From contig NZ_JAKNTW010000001.1 in the NCBI RefSeq assembly GCF_022213955.1, positions 434,001 through 498,000 on the forward strand: a stretch of 64,000 nt of DNA, given 5' to 3'. The translations under genes and the position numbers were made by a program. Source of the DNA: Dolomitihabitans soli. GTDB taxonomy: Bacteria > Actinomycetota > Actinomycetes > Streptosporangiales > Streptosporangiaceae. Under the pieces are notes generated by a model that had not been told where the DNA came from, made no database searches, and saw nothing but the letters and a program-made list of their open reading frames with translations. Positions 42,959 through 51,699 of this stretch are shown piece after piece. How positions within the stretch are numbered: position 1 is the stretch's first letter; each line of letters opens with the position of its first letter.

Positions 42959-45652
42959 ATGCGAAGAAAGCTCGTCTGCGCGATCGTGGCCGCCGTGATC
43001 GGCTGGGTCGGGGTGGTCAGCGCGGTCAACGCCGGGGCCTCGACCTCAGCCGCCCCCGCCGACCCGTACGCCTGGAAGAACGTGCAGATCGCCGGTGGCG
43101 GCTTCGTGCCGTCGGTCGTCTACAACCAGACCGAGAAGAACCTCATCTACGCCAGGACCGACATCGGCGGCGCCTACCGCTGGGAACAGTCGACCAAGTC
43201 CTGGACGCCGCTGCTCGACTGGGTCGGCTGGGACAAGTGGGGCTACAACGGCGTCGACAGCATCGCCACCGACCCCGTGCAGACCAACCGCGTCTACGCC
43301 GCCGTCGGCATGTACACCAACACCTGGGACCCCAACAACGGCGCCATCCTGCGCTCGTCGGACAAGGGCAAGACCTGGCAGACCACCCAGCTCCCCTTCA
43401 AACTCGGCGGCAACATGCCGGGCCGGGGCATGGGCGAGCGGCTGGCCGTGGACCCGAACAGGAACAGCGTCGTCTACTTCGGCGCCCCCAACGGCAACGG
43501 CCTGATGAAGAGCACCGACTACGGAGCCACCTGGGCGAAGGTGACCGCCTTCCCCAACGCCGGCAACTACGCCGCGGACCCCGGCGACCCGAACGGCTAC
43601 CTGAGCCACAAGCCCGGCGTGGTCTGGGTGACCTTCGACCCGTCCAGCGCCACCTCGGGCAACCTCACCCAGCGGATCTACGTCGGCGTGGCCGACAAGG
43701 AGAACTCCGTCTACCGCACCACGAACGGCGGCACCACCTGGGAGCGCGTCGCGGGCCAGCCCACCGGCTACCTCGCGCACAAGGGAGTCCTCGACCACAA
43801 GAACGGCTTCCTCTACATCGCCACCAGCGACACCGGCGGGCCGTACGACGGGGCCAAGGGCGACGTGTGGAAGCTCAACACCACCACCGGCGCGTGGACC
43901 CAGATCAGCCCGATCCCCTCCAGCAGCGCCGACGACTACTTCGGCTACAGCGGCCTGACCATCGACAGGCAGAACCCGTCGACCCTCATGGTCGCCACCC
44001 AGATCTCCTGGTGGCCGGACGTCATCTTCTTCCGCAGCACCGACTCGGGCGCCACCTGGACCCGCATCTGGGACTTCTCCTCCTACCCCAACCGCAGCTT
44101 CCGCTACAAGATGGACATCTCCGCCGCTCCCTGGCTGACCTTCGGCACCAACCCGCAACCCCCGGAGGTGACGCCCAAGCTCGGCTGGATGACCGAGTCG
44201 CTGGAGATCGACCCGTTCGACTCGAACCGGATGATGTACGGCACCGGCGCCACCATCTACGGCACCGAGGACCTCAAGACCTGGGACACCGGCGGCCAGA
44301 TCACCATCAAGCCGATGGTCAAGGGCCTGGAGGAGACCGCGGTGCTCGACCTGGTCAGCCCGCCGTCCGGCGCGCCCCTGGTCAGCGCGCTCGGCGACAT
44401 CGGCGGCTTCCGGCACACCAACCTCGACACCGTGCCCCCGATGATGTTCACCGCGCCCAGCTTCACCAGCTCCACCAGCCTCGACTACGCGGAGACCAAC
44501 CCGAGCGTGATGGTGCGGGCCGGCAACTTCACCGACGCGGACCGGCCCAATGACAGCCACGTCGCCTTCTCCACCGACGGCGGCGCCAACTGGTTCCAGG
44601 GCACCGAGCCCGGCGGCGTGAACGAGGGCGGCACCGTGGCGGCGGCCGCCAACGGCAGCCGCTTCGTCTGGGCGCCCAAGGGCGTCACCGTCCACTACTC
44701 GGTGGGCTACGGCAACACCTGGACGCAGTCCTCCGGCATCCCGACCGACGCGATCGTCGAATCCGACCGGGTCAACAGCAACAAGTTCTACGGCTTCAGC
44801 GGCGGCACGTTCTACGTGAGCACCAACGGCGGCCAGACCTTCGCCGCCACCGCCGCCACCGGGCTGCCCACCACGGGCAAGTTCAAGGCCGTCCCCGGGC
44901 GCGAGGGCGACATCTGGCTCACCGGCGACACCGGCCTCTTCCACTCCACCAACTCCGGCGCGTCGTTCACCAAGCTGACGAGCGCCACCAAGGGCGTCAA
45001 CATCGGGTTCGGCAAGGCCGCCCCCGGCGCGACCTACCCGGCGCTCTACGCGGTGGCCACCGTGGACGGCGTGACCGGCGTCTTCCGCTCCGACGACACC
45101 GGTGCGTCCTGGGTGCGGATCAACGACGACCAGCACCAGTACGGCAACATGGGGGAGGCCATCACCGGCGACCCGAGGGTCTACGGCCGGGTCTACCTGG
45201 GCACCAACGGCCGGGGCATCCTCTACGCCGACCGCACCGGCGGCCCGACGACCACCCCGACCGTGACCCCCACCGTGACCCCCACGGTCACGCCCACCGT
45301 GACCCCGACCGTCACCCCGACCGTGACCCCGACCGTCACCCCGCCGCCCGGCGGCTGCTCGGCCACCTACACGGTGACCAACTCCTGGCCCACCGGCTTC
45401 CAGGGCTCGGTGACGGTCAAGAACACCGGCACCGCACCGATCACCGGCTGGACGGTCAAGTGGACCTACGCCAACGGCCAGACGATAAGCCAGATCTGGA
45501 ACGGCACGCTCACCCAGACCGGGAGCAACGTGTCGGTGAAGAACGTGAACTGGAACGGCAACCTCGCCGCGGGCGGCACCGCCGACTTCGGCTTCACCGC
45601 CAACCAGTCCGGCACCAACCCCGTCCCGGCCGTCACCTGCACCACCGGGTGA
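42959..45652 (+). CDS. Secreted GH74 xyloglucanase with CBM2 cellulose-binding domain
   Basis: An 897-residue secreted glycosidase. A signal peptide covers residues 1 to about 32. A tandem seven-bladed propeller of family GH74 follows to about residue 760, with repeated sortilin-like blades (TWxxV, STDxGATW). The two catalytic aspartates are visible: Asp68 in ARTDIGGAYRW and Asp480 in ALGDIGGF. A Thr-Pro-Thr-Val linker (about 760-795) leads to a C-terminal CBM2 (CSATYTVTNSWPTGFQGSVTVKNTG ... NPVPAVTCTTG, with the terminal cysteine pair). It hydrolyses beta-1,4 bonds in xyloglucan at the plant cell wall. The ATG at 42959 has a strong RBS. Monocistronic. Confidence 0.95.
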   Translation: MRRKLVCAIVAAVIGWVGVVSAVNAGASTSAAPADPYAWKNVQIAGGGFVPSVVYNQTEKNLIYARTDIGGAYRWEQSTKSWTPLLDWVGWDKWGYNGVDSIATDPVQTNRVYAAVGMYTNTWDPNNGAILRSSDKGKTWQTTQLPFKLGGNMPGRGMGERLAVDPNRNSVVYFGAPNGNGLMKSTDYGATWAKVTAFPNAGNYAADPGDPNGYLSHKPGVVWVTFDPSSATSGNLTQRIYVGVADKENSVYRTTNGGTTWERVAGQPTGYLAHKGVLDHKNGFLYIATSDTGGPYDGAKGDVWKLNTTTGAWTQISPIPSSSADDYFGYSGLTIDRQNPSTLMVATQISWWPDVIFFRSTDSGATWTRIWDFSSYPNRSFRYKMDISAAPWLTFGTNPQPPEVTPKLGWMTESLEIDPFDSNRMMYGTGATIYGTEDLKTWDTGGQITIKPMVKGLEETAVLDLVSPPSGAPLVSALGDIGGFRHTNLDTVPPMMFTAPSFTSSTSLDYAETNPSVMVRAGNFTDADRPNDSHVAFSTDGGANWFQGTEPGGVNEGGTVAAAANGSRFVWAPKGVTVHYSVGYGNTWTQSSGIPTDAIVESDRVNSNKFYGFSGGTFYVSTNGGQTFAATAATGLPTTGKFKAVPGREGDIWLTGDTGLFHSTNSGASFTKLTSATKGVNIGFGKAAPGATYPALYAVATVDGVTGVFRSDDTGASWVRINDDQHQYGNMGEAITGDPRVYGRVYLGTNGRGILYADRTGGPTTTPTVTPTVTPTVTPTVTPTVTPTVTPTVTPPPGGCSATYTVTNSWPTGFQGSVTVKNTGTAPITGWTVKWTYANGQTISQIWNGTLTQTGSNVSVKNVNWNGNLAAGGTADFGFTANQSGTNPVPAVTCTTG

Positions 45653-45655
45653 CCT

Positions 45656-45824
45656 GACGTGCGGCCTCGCGGGAGCCCCGGCGGCCTTCCGCGAGGCGGT
45701 GCGACCGGTTGACGTGCGGCCTCGCGGGGCATGCCCGGCGGCTTTCCGCGAGGCGGCGTGACCGGTTGACGTGCGGCCTCGCGGGGAGCGCCCGGCGGCC
45801 CTCCGCGAGGCCGTGCAACCATTG
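45656..45824. repeat. Three tandem ~56-bp hairpin-forming repeats (terminator array)
   Basis: Units begin at 45656, 45711 and 45768 with GACGTGCGGCCTCGCGGG. Each contains a perfect 9-bp stem GCCTCGCGG/CCGCGAGGC (45664/45689, 45719/45746, 45776/45803) around a 15-18-nt loop. The array starts 3 nt after the xyloglucanase stop codon. It may terminate or stabilise that transcript. There are only three units and no spacers, so it is not a CRISPR array. Confidence 0.8.
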
Positions 45825-45905
45825 GAGGTGACCTCCGAAAAGGGGGACACGCCATTTTGATGGTCCCCCTATCCTTGGACGAAACGGATGTATCGAGGGG
45901 GACAG

Positions 45906-46418
45906 GTGGCTATCTCAGACGGGGTGCGGGGCGCCCAGCCGGGAGACGGCGACCCGGCGGTCTCCGGTCAGGAAGACCCGGCCCAGCCCGCGGTCGGCGA
46001 CGCGGACACGCTGAAGGTGGAGGCCGCTCGCCGTTCCGGCCTGCGCGGCTGGCGCGACGGTGTGCGGGCGACCCCCAGCGGCCGGCTCGCGGTGAAGATC
46101 GTCGTCGGGGTCATCGGGGCGCTCCTGGTGATCGGCGGTCTCATCCTGATCCCGTTCCCCGGGCCCGGCTGGCTCATCGTCTTCGCCGGCCTCGCCGTAC
46201 TGGCCACCGAGTTCCACTGGGCCCACCGCGTGCTGGAGTTCGGCAAGAAGACCCTCGCCGCCTGGACCGACTGGCTCAGGGACCGGGGCTGGACGATCCG
46301 CATCCTCGTCGTCGGCGTCACCCTGCTCGCCGCCGGAGCCATCATCTGGCTCGCGCTCAAGCTGAGCCTGGGCATCGACGTGGTCGCCGAAGCCCAGAAG
46401 CTGCTCATCCGCCGCTGA
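45906..46418 (+). CDS. PGPGW-motif transmembrane protein (TIGR02611-like)
   Basis: A 170-residue protein with a hydrophilic N terminus, two helices around the conserved IPFPGPGWLIVFAGLAVLATEFHWA segment and a third near the C terminus. This PGPGW signature defines a small actinobacterial membrane-protein family (TIGR02611-like) of unknown function. The GTG at 45906 with GAGGGG upstream is preferred over an ATG at 45888. Confidence 0.85.
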   Translation: MAISDGVRGAQPGDGDPAVSGQEDPAQPAVGDADTLKVEAARRSGLRGWRDGVRATPSGRLAVKIVVGVIGALLVIGGLILIPFPGPGWLIVFAGLAVLATEFHWAHRVLEFGKKTLAAWTDWLRDRGWTIRILVVGVTLLAAGAIIWLALKLSLGIDVVAEAQKLLIRR

Positions 46419-46514
46419 CGACCGGCCCTGGCCACAGCGCCACAGTGCTCACAGGGCCATACCAAAATGGGTGATTGGCCAGACCGGTGGCTGTATCTCC
46501 CTTAGGCTGCCGCC

Positions 46515-47438
46515 GTGTCGGTGAATATCGCGGTCGTCGCGCTACTAATGGTGTCAGGTGGGCTCGGGCAGGGCTCCGTGGAGGATGTCCGGTTACCCGG
46601 TACGGGGATAACTCTGCACGAGAGTTCCTCGGACGTGTTGACCCTCAAGGCGTACATGACCAGCAAATTGACTTATCTCCGCAGAGCCGATGGCGTCTTC
46701 GCCAAACGGGCCCCCCTGAACGAGGTCGCCGTCGCCCCCGGCGGCGCACGCGTGGTGGGCATCCCGACGCTCTACACCACGGGCGGCCGTGACTCCGTGG
46801 TCGTCATCGACGGCAAGACCGGCAAGACCGGCAAGACGATCAACACGGTCAAGGAGCCGCTGACCGCCTCCTACCCCTACTGGCACCGAGGCGGCCGGCA
46901 GGTGGTGCTGACGGTGGAGAAGAAGGTCGCCAAGAAGTGGAACACCATCGGCTTCACGATCGTCGACACCGTCGCCGGCACGGCCCGCTCGGTGACCGTC
47001 CCCGGCGTCGACAAGACCGCGACGTTCCACTGGGCCCCCGACGGCAGGCAACTCGTGGCGAGCCACGGCGATGGCGCCCGCTTCTACGGCATTGACGGCA
47101 AGGTCAGGCGCAACCTGACCCAGTCGGGCACCCCCACCGGCGGCGAGGACATCTTCTCCCCCTCGGGCAACCGCCTGTCCGCCTGGTGCCCCGCCCGCTT
47201 CCGCGAACACGTCTGCCTCGTCGACCGGGTCTCGGGCAAGGTCGTCAGCAGAGTCCCGATCAAACCTGAGACCATGTGGGGCTGGTGGGACGACACCCAC
47301 CTCATCGCCGTCCTCCCCACCAAGAACGCCTTCCGCGTCGCCGTCGTCACCACCACCGGCAAGGTAGCCCGCGTCCTCGCCGACATCCCAGCCGCCGACT
47401 GGAAAAAAGACCCCTACCTCGCCTACAACCGCCGCTAA
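46515..47438 (+). CDS. Beta-propeller-like extracytoplasmic protein
   Basis: A 307-residue protein with a hydrophobic N terminus (VNIAVVALLMVSGG) that could be a signal or anchor, followed by TolB/WD40-like blades (for example FHWAPDGRQLVASHGDGARFYGIDGKVRRNL and IFSPSGNRLSAW). It begins with GTG, and a second GTG is 6 nt downstream. It resembles the partial propeller protein at the start of the window in blade style. No enzymatic motif. Confidence 0.7.
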   Translation: MSVNIAVVALLMVSGGLGQGSVEDVRLPGTGITLHESSSDVLTLKAYMTSKLTYLRRADGVFAKRAPLNEVAVAPGGARVVGIPTLYTTGGRDSVVVIDGKTGKTGKTINTVKEPLTASYPYWHRGGRQVVLTVEKKVAKKWNTIGFTIVDTVAGTARSVTVPGVDKTATFHWAPDGRQLVASHGDGARFYGIDGKVRRNLTQSGTPTGGEDIFSPSGNRLSAWCPARFREHVCLVDRVSGKVVSRVPIKPETMWGWWDDTHLIAVLPTKNAFRVAVVTTTGKVARVLADIPAADWKKDPYLAYNRR

Positions 47439-47480
47439 CCCACCGCCGCCTTCTTTACCAGCTTCACCCCGCTGCACTCT

Positions 47481-47528
47481 TTTCGTACGGCAAGCCACAT
47501 CAACTTTCGTACGGCAAGCCACCTCAAC
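47481..47528. repeat. Two tandem copies of a 24-bp unit
   Basis: TTTCGTACGGCAAGCCAC followed by ATCAAC or CTCAAC is repeated head to tail (47481-47504, 47505-47528), one mismatch between copies. It lies between the convergent genes ending at 47438 and 47690. Function unknown. Confidence 0.75.
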
Positions 47529-47689
47529 GCCACCCGCCGTGGCCAGCACCGCCCGGCGGGTCCATGGCACTCACGAGCGGTGGCTGACCACCGCAACAAC
47601 GAACCGCCGGCGTGAGTTCTCCGCTCCAACCCCGCGCACGAATCCCGCCGACGCGTCGACCCGGAATCGGTGCCGGAGCCGCATCGCGG

Positions 47690-48292
47690 TCATCGGCGTG
47701 CGCGGTCGTAGACCAGGGCGATCTCGCCCAGGGCGCCGGTCTCCTGGTGGGTGAGCGTCCACTTCGATGCCGGCAGGCCGTCCTCGAACAGTCGCTGCCC
47801 GCCCCCGGCGATCTCGGGGAAGATCATGAGGTGCAGCCGGTCGAGCAGGTCTGCCGAGAGGAGCGGCTTGATGATGCTCGCGCTGCTGTTGACGAGGATG
47901 TCTCCCGTACCGGTGGCCTTGAGGTCGGTGACGACGTCCGCGGCGGGGGCGTTCACCACGCGGGTGCGTTCCCACGGAGCTTCGGTCAAGGTGGTCGAGA
48001 AGACCACCTTCTCTGTGTCGACGAGCCACTTCGCGTATCCGCGATCACGCGGATCGGCGTTCTCGTCTTCGGCGACCGACGGCCAGTACCCCAGGAATCC
48101 CTCGGCGTTGAGCCGGCCGAGCAGCGCCGTCGTCGCGCCCTCCCAGATGCGGGTCATGTGGTCCCGCGCGACCTCGGTGGTCACGTAAGGGGCGAACGCC
48201 CCGAAATCGCTGGGCCCGCCGGGGCCGTTGTAACGCCCGTCGAGGGTGAGGCTCAGGTTCGCGGTCACCCTGCGGCTGGTCGAGTTGGTCAT
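47690..48292 (-). CDS. RibD C-terminal/dihydrofolate reductase family protein
   Basis: A 200-residue DHFR-fold protein of the RibD_C family (NLSLTLDGRYNGPGG at the N terminus, then GDILVNSSASIIKPLL and LMIFPEIAGGGQRLF). Such stand-alone members reduce unknown substrates with NADPH and often sit beside regulators. It overlaps the upstream ArsR-SRPBCC fusion gene by 4 nt (ATGA), so both are one transcript. Confidence 0.87.
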   Translation of the reverse strand: MTNSTSRRVTANLSLTLDGRYNGPGGPSDFGAFAPYVTTEVARDHMTRIWEGATTALLGRLNAEGFLGYWPSVAEDENADPRDRGYAKWLVDTEKVVFSTTLTEAPWERTRVVNAPAADVVTDLKATGTGDILVNSSASIIKPLLSADLLDRLHLMIFPEIAGGGQRLFEDGLPASKWTLTHQETGALGEIALVYDRARR

Positions 48293-49134
48293 TTTGTGCC
48301 CCTTGTATCGGTGTCGTGCGAGTCTGCGGCAAGGGTCGCCGCGAGCTTGTCGAGGCTCTGGCCGAAGCCGATCTCGATGCCTGCGACGAAGTCCGCGGAG
48401 TCGACTGTGCTGTCGGTGATCCGGAAGTGGACGTCGAGGTCTGTGCCGGTGTCGGTGGGCCGGAGGCCGAGGTCGAGGTGGGCGGTGAAGGCGAGGCCGC
48501 CGTCGGGAAGCAGTGGGGAGAGCCGGTAGGCGAGGCGCTCACCGGGGCGTACGTCGTCGACGACTCCCTCCGCGCGCCCGGCGACCAGGTCGGAGCCGCC
48601 GGTGTCCTCGGCATCGCGGTACTCATGGACGATCCGCCCGCCCGGTCGCGCCTCGAAGACGAGCTCGGAGACGCGCAGGTCGTCGGGCGTCCACCAGTGG
48701 GCGAGCAGGGAGGTCTCGGTCAGGTGGCGCCAGACCAACTCGGGGCGCCCCGTCAGTGACCGGAGGAACCTGAACGAGCGGTCGTCGGCCCATCCCGGCT
48801 CCTGCGCGGCGAGCCGCTCTGTGTGGAGGCTGAGCCCGTAGCGGTCGTAGGTCTCGCGGGGGCCGCCGACCTGGTCCGCGGTGTCGGCGAGCCGGCTGAG
48901 CGCGGCCGCCAGGTCCCGTAAGGGTGCGGTCCGGAGCGCGTAGATGCGGCGCTGGCCGGTGCGCTGGGAGGTGACGACGCCCGCGCGCTCAAGGGCCTGC
49001 AGGTGCTTGGTCGTCTGCGGCTGGCGCGCCTCGGCGAGCTGGGCCAGGACGCCGACCGGCCGGGGCCGCTCGGCCAACAGGCTCACGAGCCGCCAGCGGG
49101 CCGGGTCGGCCAGTGCGGTGAGGAGTACGTCCAT
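48289..49134 (-). CDS. ArsR-family regulator fused to SRPBCC (AHSA1-like) domain
   Basis: 281 residues. The N-terminal 95 residues are an ArsR winged helix (MDVLLTALADPARWRLVSLLAE, RQPQTTKHLQALERAGVV). From about residue 115 an AHSA1/START-like SRPBCC domain follows (LVWRHLTETSLLAHWWTPDD, RPGGRIVHEYRDAED, VHFRITDSTVDSADF). Usually these two domains are encoded by adjacent separate genes; here they are one polypeptide. The SRPBCC cavity is likely the ligand sensor. It is coupled to the RibD-like reductase and has a dyad upstream. Confidence 0.87.
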   Translation of the reverse strand: MDVLLTALADPARWRLVSLLAERPRPVGVLAQLAEARQPQTTKHLQALERAGVVTSQRTGQRRIYALRTAPLRDLAAALSRLADTADQVGGPRETYDRYGLSLHTERLAAQEPGWADDRSFRFLRSLTGRPELVWRHLTETSLLAHWWTPDDLRVSELVFEARPGGRIVHEYRDAEDTGGSDLVAGRAEGVVDDVRPGERLAYRLSPLLPDGGLAFTAHLDLGLRPTDTGTDLDVHFRITDSTVDSADFVAGIEIGFGQSLDKLAATLAADSHDTDTRGTK

Positions 49135-49143
49135 AGGGGAAAG

Positions 49144-49161
49144 TATTCTCCATAGAGAATA
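49144..49161. promoter_or_regulatory. ArsR operator dyad
   Basis: TATTCTC-CATA-GAGAATA is a perfect 7-bp inverted repeat with a 4-nt spacer, directly upstream of the ArsR-SRPBCC start codon (49134). A GAATATTC palindrome follows at 49157-49164. AT-rich dyads of this form are usual ArsR sites; autoregulation is expected. Confidence 0.65.
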
Positions 49162-49239
49162 TTCGTGTCAAGGAATATCTGCTGTGGCGCCTCGGAGTGC
49201 GGGAGTCTTGAAGTCCGCCAGAAAAATGTTGTGGTGGGA

Positions 49240-49266
49240 TGTCGAGAACCCGCGCGCGGCTACGTC
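49240..49266 (+). promoter_or_regulatory. ECF42-type promoter
   Basis: TGTCGA (49240-49245) and CGTC (49263-49266) are separated by 17 nt, about 50 nt before the start codon of the DGPF protein gene. This matches the bipartite motif described for ECF42 sigma factors (TGTCGA at -35, CGTC at -10). The sigma factor is encoded by the second gene of the operon, implying autoactivation. Confidence 0.7.
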
Positions 49267-49316
49267 CCTGGAGTGAACGCGGCCACAATGGGGGCCGTAC
49301 CGCACTGAGGGAGAAC

Positions 49317-49727
49317 ATGATGGCCAAGTACCTGCTGCTCAAGCACTACCGGGGCGCGCCGGCATCGGTCAACGACGTGCCGATGGACCAGTGGACGCCG
49401 GAGGAGGTTTCGGCCCACGTGCAGTACATGCGTGACTTCGCCGCTCGGCTCGAGGGCACCGGCGAGTTCGTCGACGGTCAGGCGCTCTCCTCGGAGGGCA
49501 CGTTCGTCCGCTCCGACGGCGAGGGGCGGCCGCCGATCACCGACGGCCCGTTCGCGGAGACCAAGGACCTGATCGCCGGCTGGATGGTGATCGACGTCGA
49601 GACCTACGAGCGGGCGATCGAGTTGGCCGGCGAGTTGTCCGCGGCTCCGGGTGCGGGTGGGAAGCCGATCCACGAGTGGCTCGAGGTGCGCCCGTTCCTG
49701 GGCGCGCACTCGACTGTCACGGAGTGA
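49317..49727 (+). CDS. DGPF-motif YCII-related protein, ECF42 partner
   Basis: A 136-residue YCII-related protein with the DGPF signature in PPITDGPFAETKD and the N-terminal KYLLLKHYRG. Genes of this family almost always precede ECF42 sigma factors and are their targets; the biochemical role is unsettled, with no established anti-sigma function. ATG 49317 (or 49320) follows GAGGGAGA. It is 6 nt upstream of the sigma factor gene. Confidence 0.9.
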   Translation: MMAKYLLLKHYRGAPASVNDVPMDQWTPEEVSAHVQYMRDFAARLEGTGEFVDGQALSSEGTFVRSDGEGRPPITDGPFAETKDLIAGWMVIDVETYERAIELAGELSAAPGAGGKPIHEWLEVRPFLGAHSTVTE

Positions 49728-49733
49728 CGCACG

Positions 49734-50879
49734 GTGGACGAGGCCGTGCTGCGGACCCTCACCCCCACGGTGATCGGTGTCCTCGTCCGTCGCGGAGCTG
49801 ACTTCGCGGCGGCCGAGGATGCCGTGCAGGACGCCCTGGTCGAGGCCGTGCGCGTGTGGGCGGACGACCGGCCGCGAGACCCCAAGGGCTGGCTGGTCAC
49901 CGTGGCCTGGCGTAAGTTCCTCGACGCCGCCCGCGCCGACACCTCCCGGCAACACCGGGAGGTACGCGTCGAGGGCGAGCCCATGCCCGGCCCGGGCGAG
50001 GCGGTGGACGACACGCTCCAGCTGTACTTCCTGTGTGCGCACCCGTCCCTGACACCGGCTTCGGCCGTCGCGCTCACGCTGCGCGCGGTCGGCGGCCTGA
50101 GCACGCGTCAGATCGCGCAGGCCTACCTCGTGCCGGAGGCGACCATGGCCCAGCGGATCAGCAGGGCCAAGCGGACCGTCTCGGGCGTCCGGCTCAACCA
50201 GCCCGGTGACGTCGCCACGGTGCTGCGCGTGCTCTACCTGGTCTTCAACGAGGGCTACTCCGGCGATGTCGACCTAGCCGGCGAGGCGATCCGGCTCACT
50301 CGCCAGCTGGCGGCCAAGACCAACCATGAGGAGGTCGCGGGCCTGCTCGCGCTCATGCTGCTCCACCACGCACGGCGCCCGGCGCGGACCGGCCCCGACG
50401 GCAGGCTCGTGCCTCTTGCCGAGCAGGACCGCAGCCTGTGGAACACCCGCCTGATCGCCGAGGGCGTCGACGTGCTCCAGGCAGCCCTCGCCCGCGACCG
50501 CCTGGGCGAGTTCCAGGCCCAAGCCGCCATCGCCGCGCTGCACGCCGACGCCCAGACGGCCGAGGAGACCGACTGGGTACAGATCGTCGAGTGGTACGAC
50601 GAACTGGTGCGCCTCACCGACAGCCCGGTGGCCCGCCTCAACCGGGCCGTCGCGGTCGGCGAGGCCGACGGCCCGCGGGCCGGTCTGGCCGCCCTGGCGG
50701 AACTCGACCCCGCCCTGCCCCGCCACACCGCCGTCGCGGCGTACCTGCACGAGCGTGACGGTGACCCGGTGACCGCGGCACGGCTCTACGCCGAAGCCGC
50801 CCGATCGGCGCCCAGCCTCCCCGAACGCGACCACCTCACGCGACAGGCCGCACGGCTCAACGCGCGGCTGCGCGGTTGA
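49734..50879 (+). CDS. ECF42 group RNA polymerase sigma factor
   Basis: A 381-residue sigma-70-like factor, much longer than typical ECF sigmas. Region 2 (ADFAAAEDAVQDALVEAVRVWADDRP) and region 4 (GLSTRQIAQAYLVPEATMAQRISRAKRTV) are followed by a 200-residue helical, TPR-like C-terminal extension including VLYLVFNEGYSG, which is the hallmark of ECF42. The extension is thought to regulate activity in place of a classical anti-sigma factor. GTG start 6 nt after the DGPF gene; co-transcribed from the promoter at 49240. Confidence 0.92.
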   Translation: MDEAVLRTLTPTVIGVLVRRGADFAAAEDAVQDALVEAVRVWADDRPRDPKGWLVTVAWRKFLDAARADTSRQHREVRVEGEPMPGPGEAVDDTLQLYFLCAHPSLTPASAVALTLRAVGGLSTRQIAQAYLVPEATMAQRISRAKRTVSGVRLNQPGDVATVLRVLYLVFNEGYSGDVDLAGEAIRLTRQLAAKTNHEEVAGLLALMLLHHARRPARTGPDGRLVPLAEQDRSLWNTRLIAEGVDVLQAALARDRLGEFQAQAAIAALHADAQTAEETDWVQIVEWYDELVRLTDSPVARLNRAVAVGEADGPRAGLAALAELDPALPRHTAVAAYLHERDGDPVTAARLYAEAARSAPSLPERDHLTRQAARLNARLRG

Positions 50880-51125
50880 GCGGCGGGCATTCACCGACCC
50901 GATGGCGACGGCCTGCTCACCCTGTCGGCCGGCCGGACCGCGTCACTTGCCGGTCAAGAGGCCGATATCCCGTGCTCCTCGCTCCTGGCCGGCGATCACC
51001 GCAAGAGGAACCCCAACTGGACACTGCAGCGCAATGGCGGCCGCTGACACGTTCCTTGCCGGCTCCCCGACTTCGGACAAGGTGGTGAGAGTCATTCGAT
51101 AGATGGACGGCATCGCAAGGCGGGA

Positions 51126-51623
51126 TCATCGTCCCCGCTGCCGGATCAGGTGATCACACTCCTCGGTGGCGTCTTCGTAGCTGCTCAGCAGGAAGGTGTG
51201 GATCGTCGCCAGTTGGTCAGGAGAGAAGGTGGCCATCAATCGGCGGCTGCGGGCATCGATCCCCTCGTAGAACGAAGCGATTCGTGCGAGTCCTGGGGCC
51301 GAAGCCTCGACGAGTACGCGGCGGCGGTCCTGTGGGTCGGGTTGACGTCGGACGTATCCCGCCTTCTCCAGACGGTCGATCATGTGCGTGACCGCGCCGG
51401 TGGTGCGCCCGAGTTGGGAACTGAGTGCGCCCGCGGTGGAGGCTCCCGCGCGGTTGAGCGCGTGCAGGCAGAGCAGGTCGGTCTGGGCGATGCCGAGGTG
51501 CTGGGCGATCAGGTCGTTCAGACGTCCCAGGGCTCCGGCGAGGTCCGTCATGGACGTGACGATCCGGTCGGCCGGTTCCTCCATGTGATCGTCATGCGGT
51601 TTGACGGGCATGCGAGGCTCCAT
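51126..51623 (-). CDS. MarR family transcriptional regulator
   Basis: A 165-residue MarR protein with helix-turn-helix (TAGALSSQLGRTTGAVTHMIDRLEKAGYVRRQPDPQDRR) and flanking dimerisation helices. Divergent from a DHA2-type drug efflux gene, with an imperfect dyad between them, so it very likely represses the pump. A second ATG 12 nt downstream is possible. Confidence 0.9.
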   Translation of the reverse strand: MEPRMPVKPHDDHMEEPADRIVTSMTDLAGALGRLNDLIAQHLGIAQTDLLCLHALNRAGASTAGALSSQLGRTTGAVTHMIDRLEKAGYVRRQPDPQDRRRVLVEASAPGLARIASFYEGIDARSRRLMATFSPDQLATIHTFLLSSYEDATEECDHLIRQRGR

Positions 51624-51639
51624 TTATCTTCGCGATTCA

Positions 51640-51666
51640 GATACTTAGTGATGCAGCTAGTGTATC
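51640..51666. promoter_or_regulatory. Imperfect MarR operator between marR and MFS pump gene
   Basis: GATACTTAG (51640-51648) and CTAGTGTATC (51657-51666) form an inverted repeat with one unpaired base. It lies in the 76-bp gap between the divergent starts, the standard place for a MarR operator. Confidence 0.5.
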
Positions 51667-51699
51667 CGATGCCTACTTCTGCGAACTGGAGAGCCCTCG

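Noticed and set aside
45656-45824. CRISPR array
   Set aside because: Only three units, repeats are contiguous hairpins without unique spacers, and no cas genes are present.
43046-45850. A minus-strand open frame of 934 codons opposite the GH74 gene
   Set aside because: No recognisable domain and no RBS; the plus strand encodes a full signal peptide-GH74-CBM2 protein.
50880-51125. Short plus-strand frames after the ECF42 gene
   Set aside because: Arg/Pro-rich, no start signals and no recognisable family; left as intergenic DNA.
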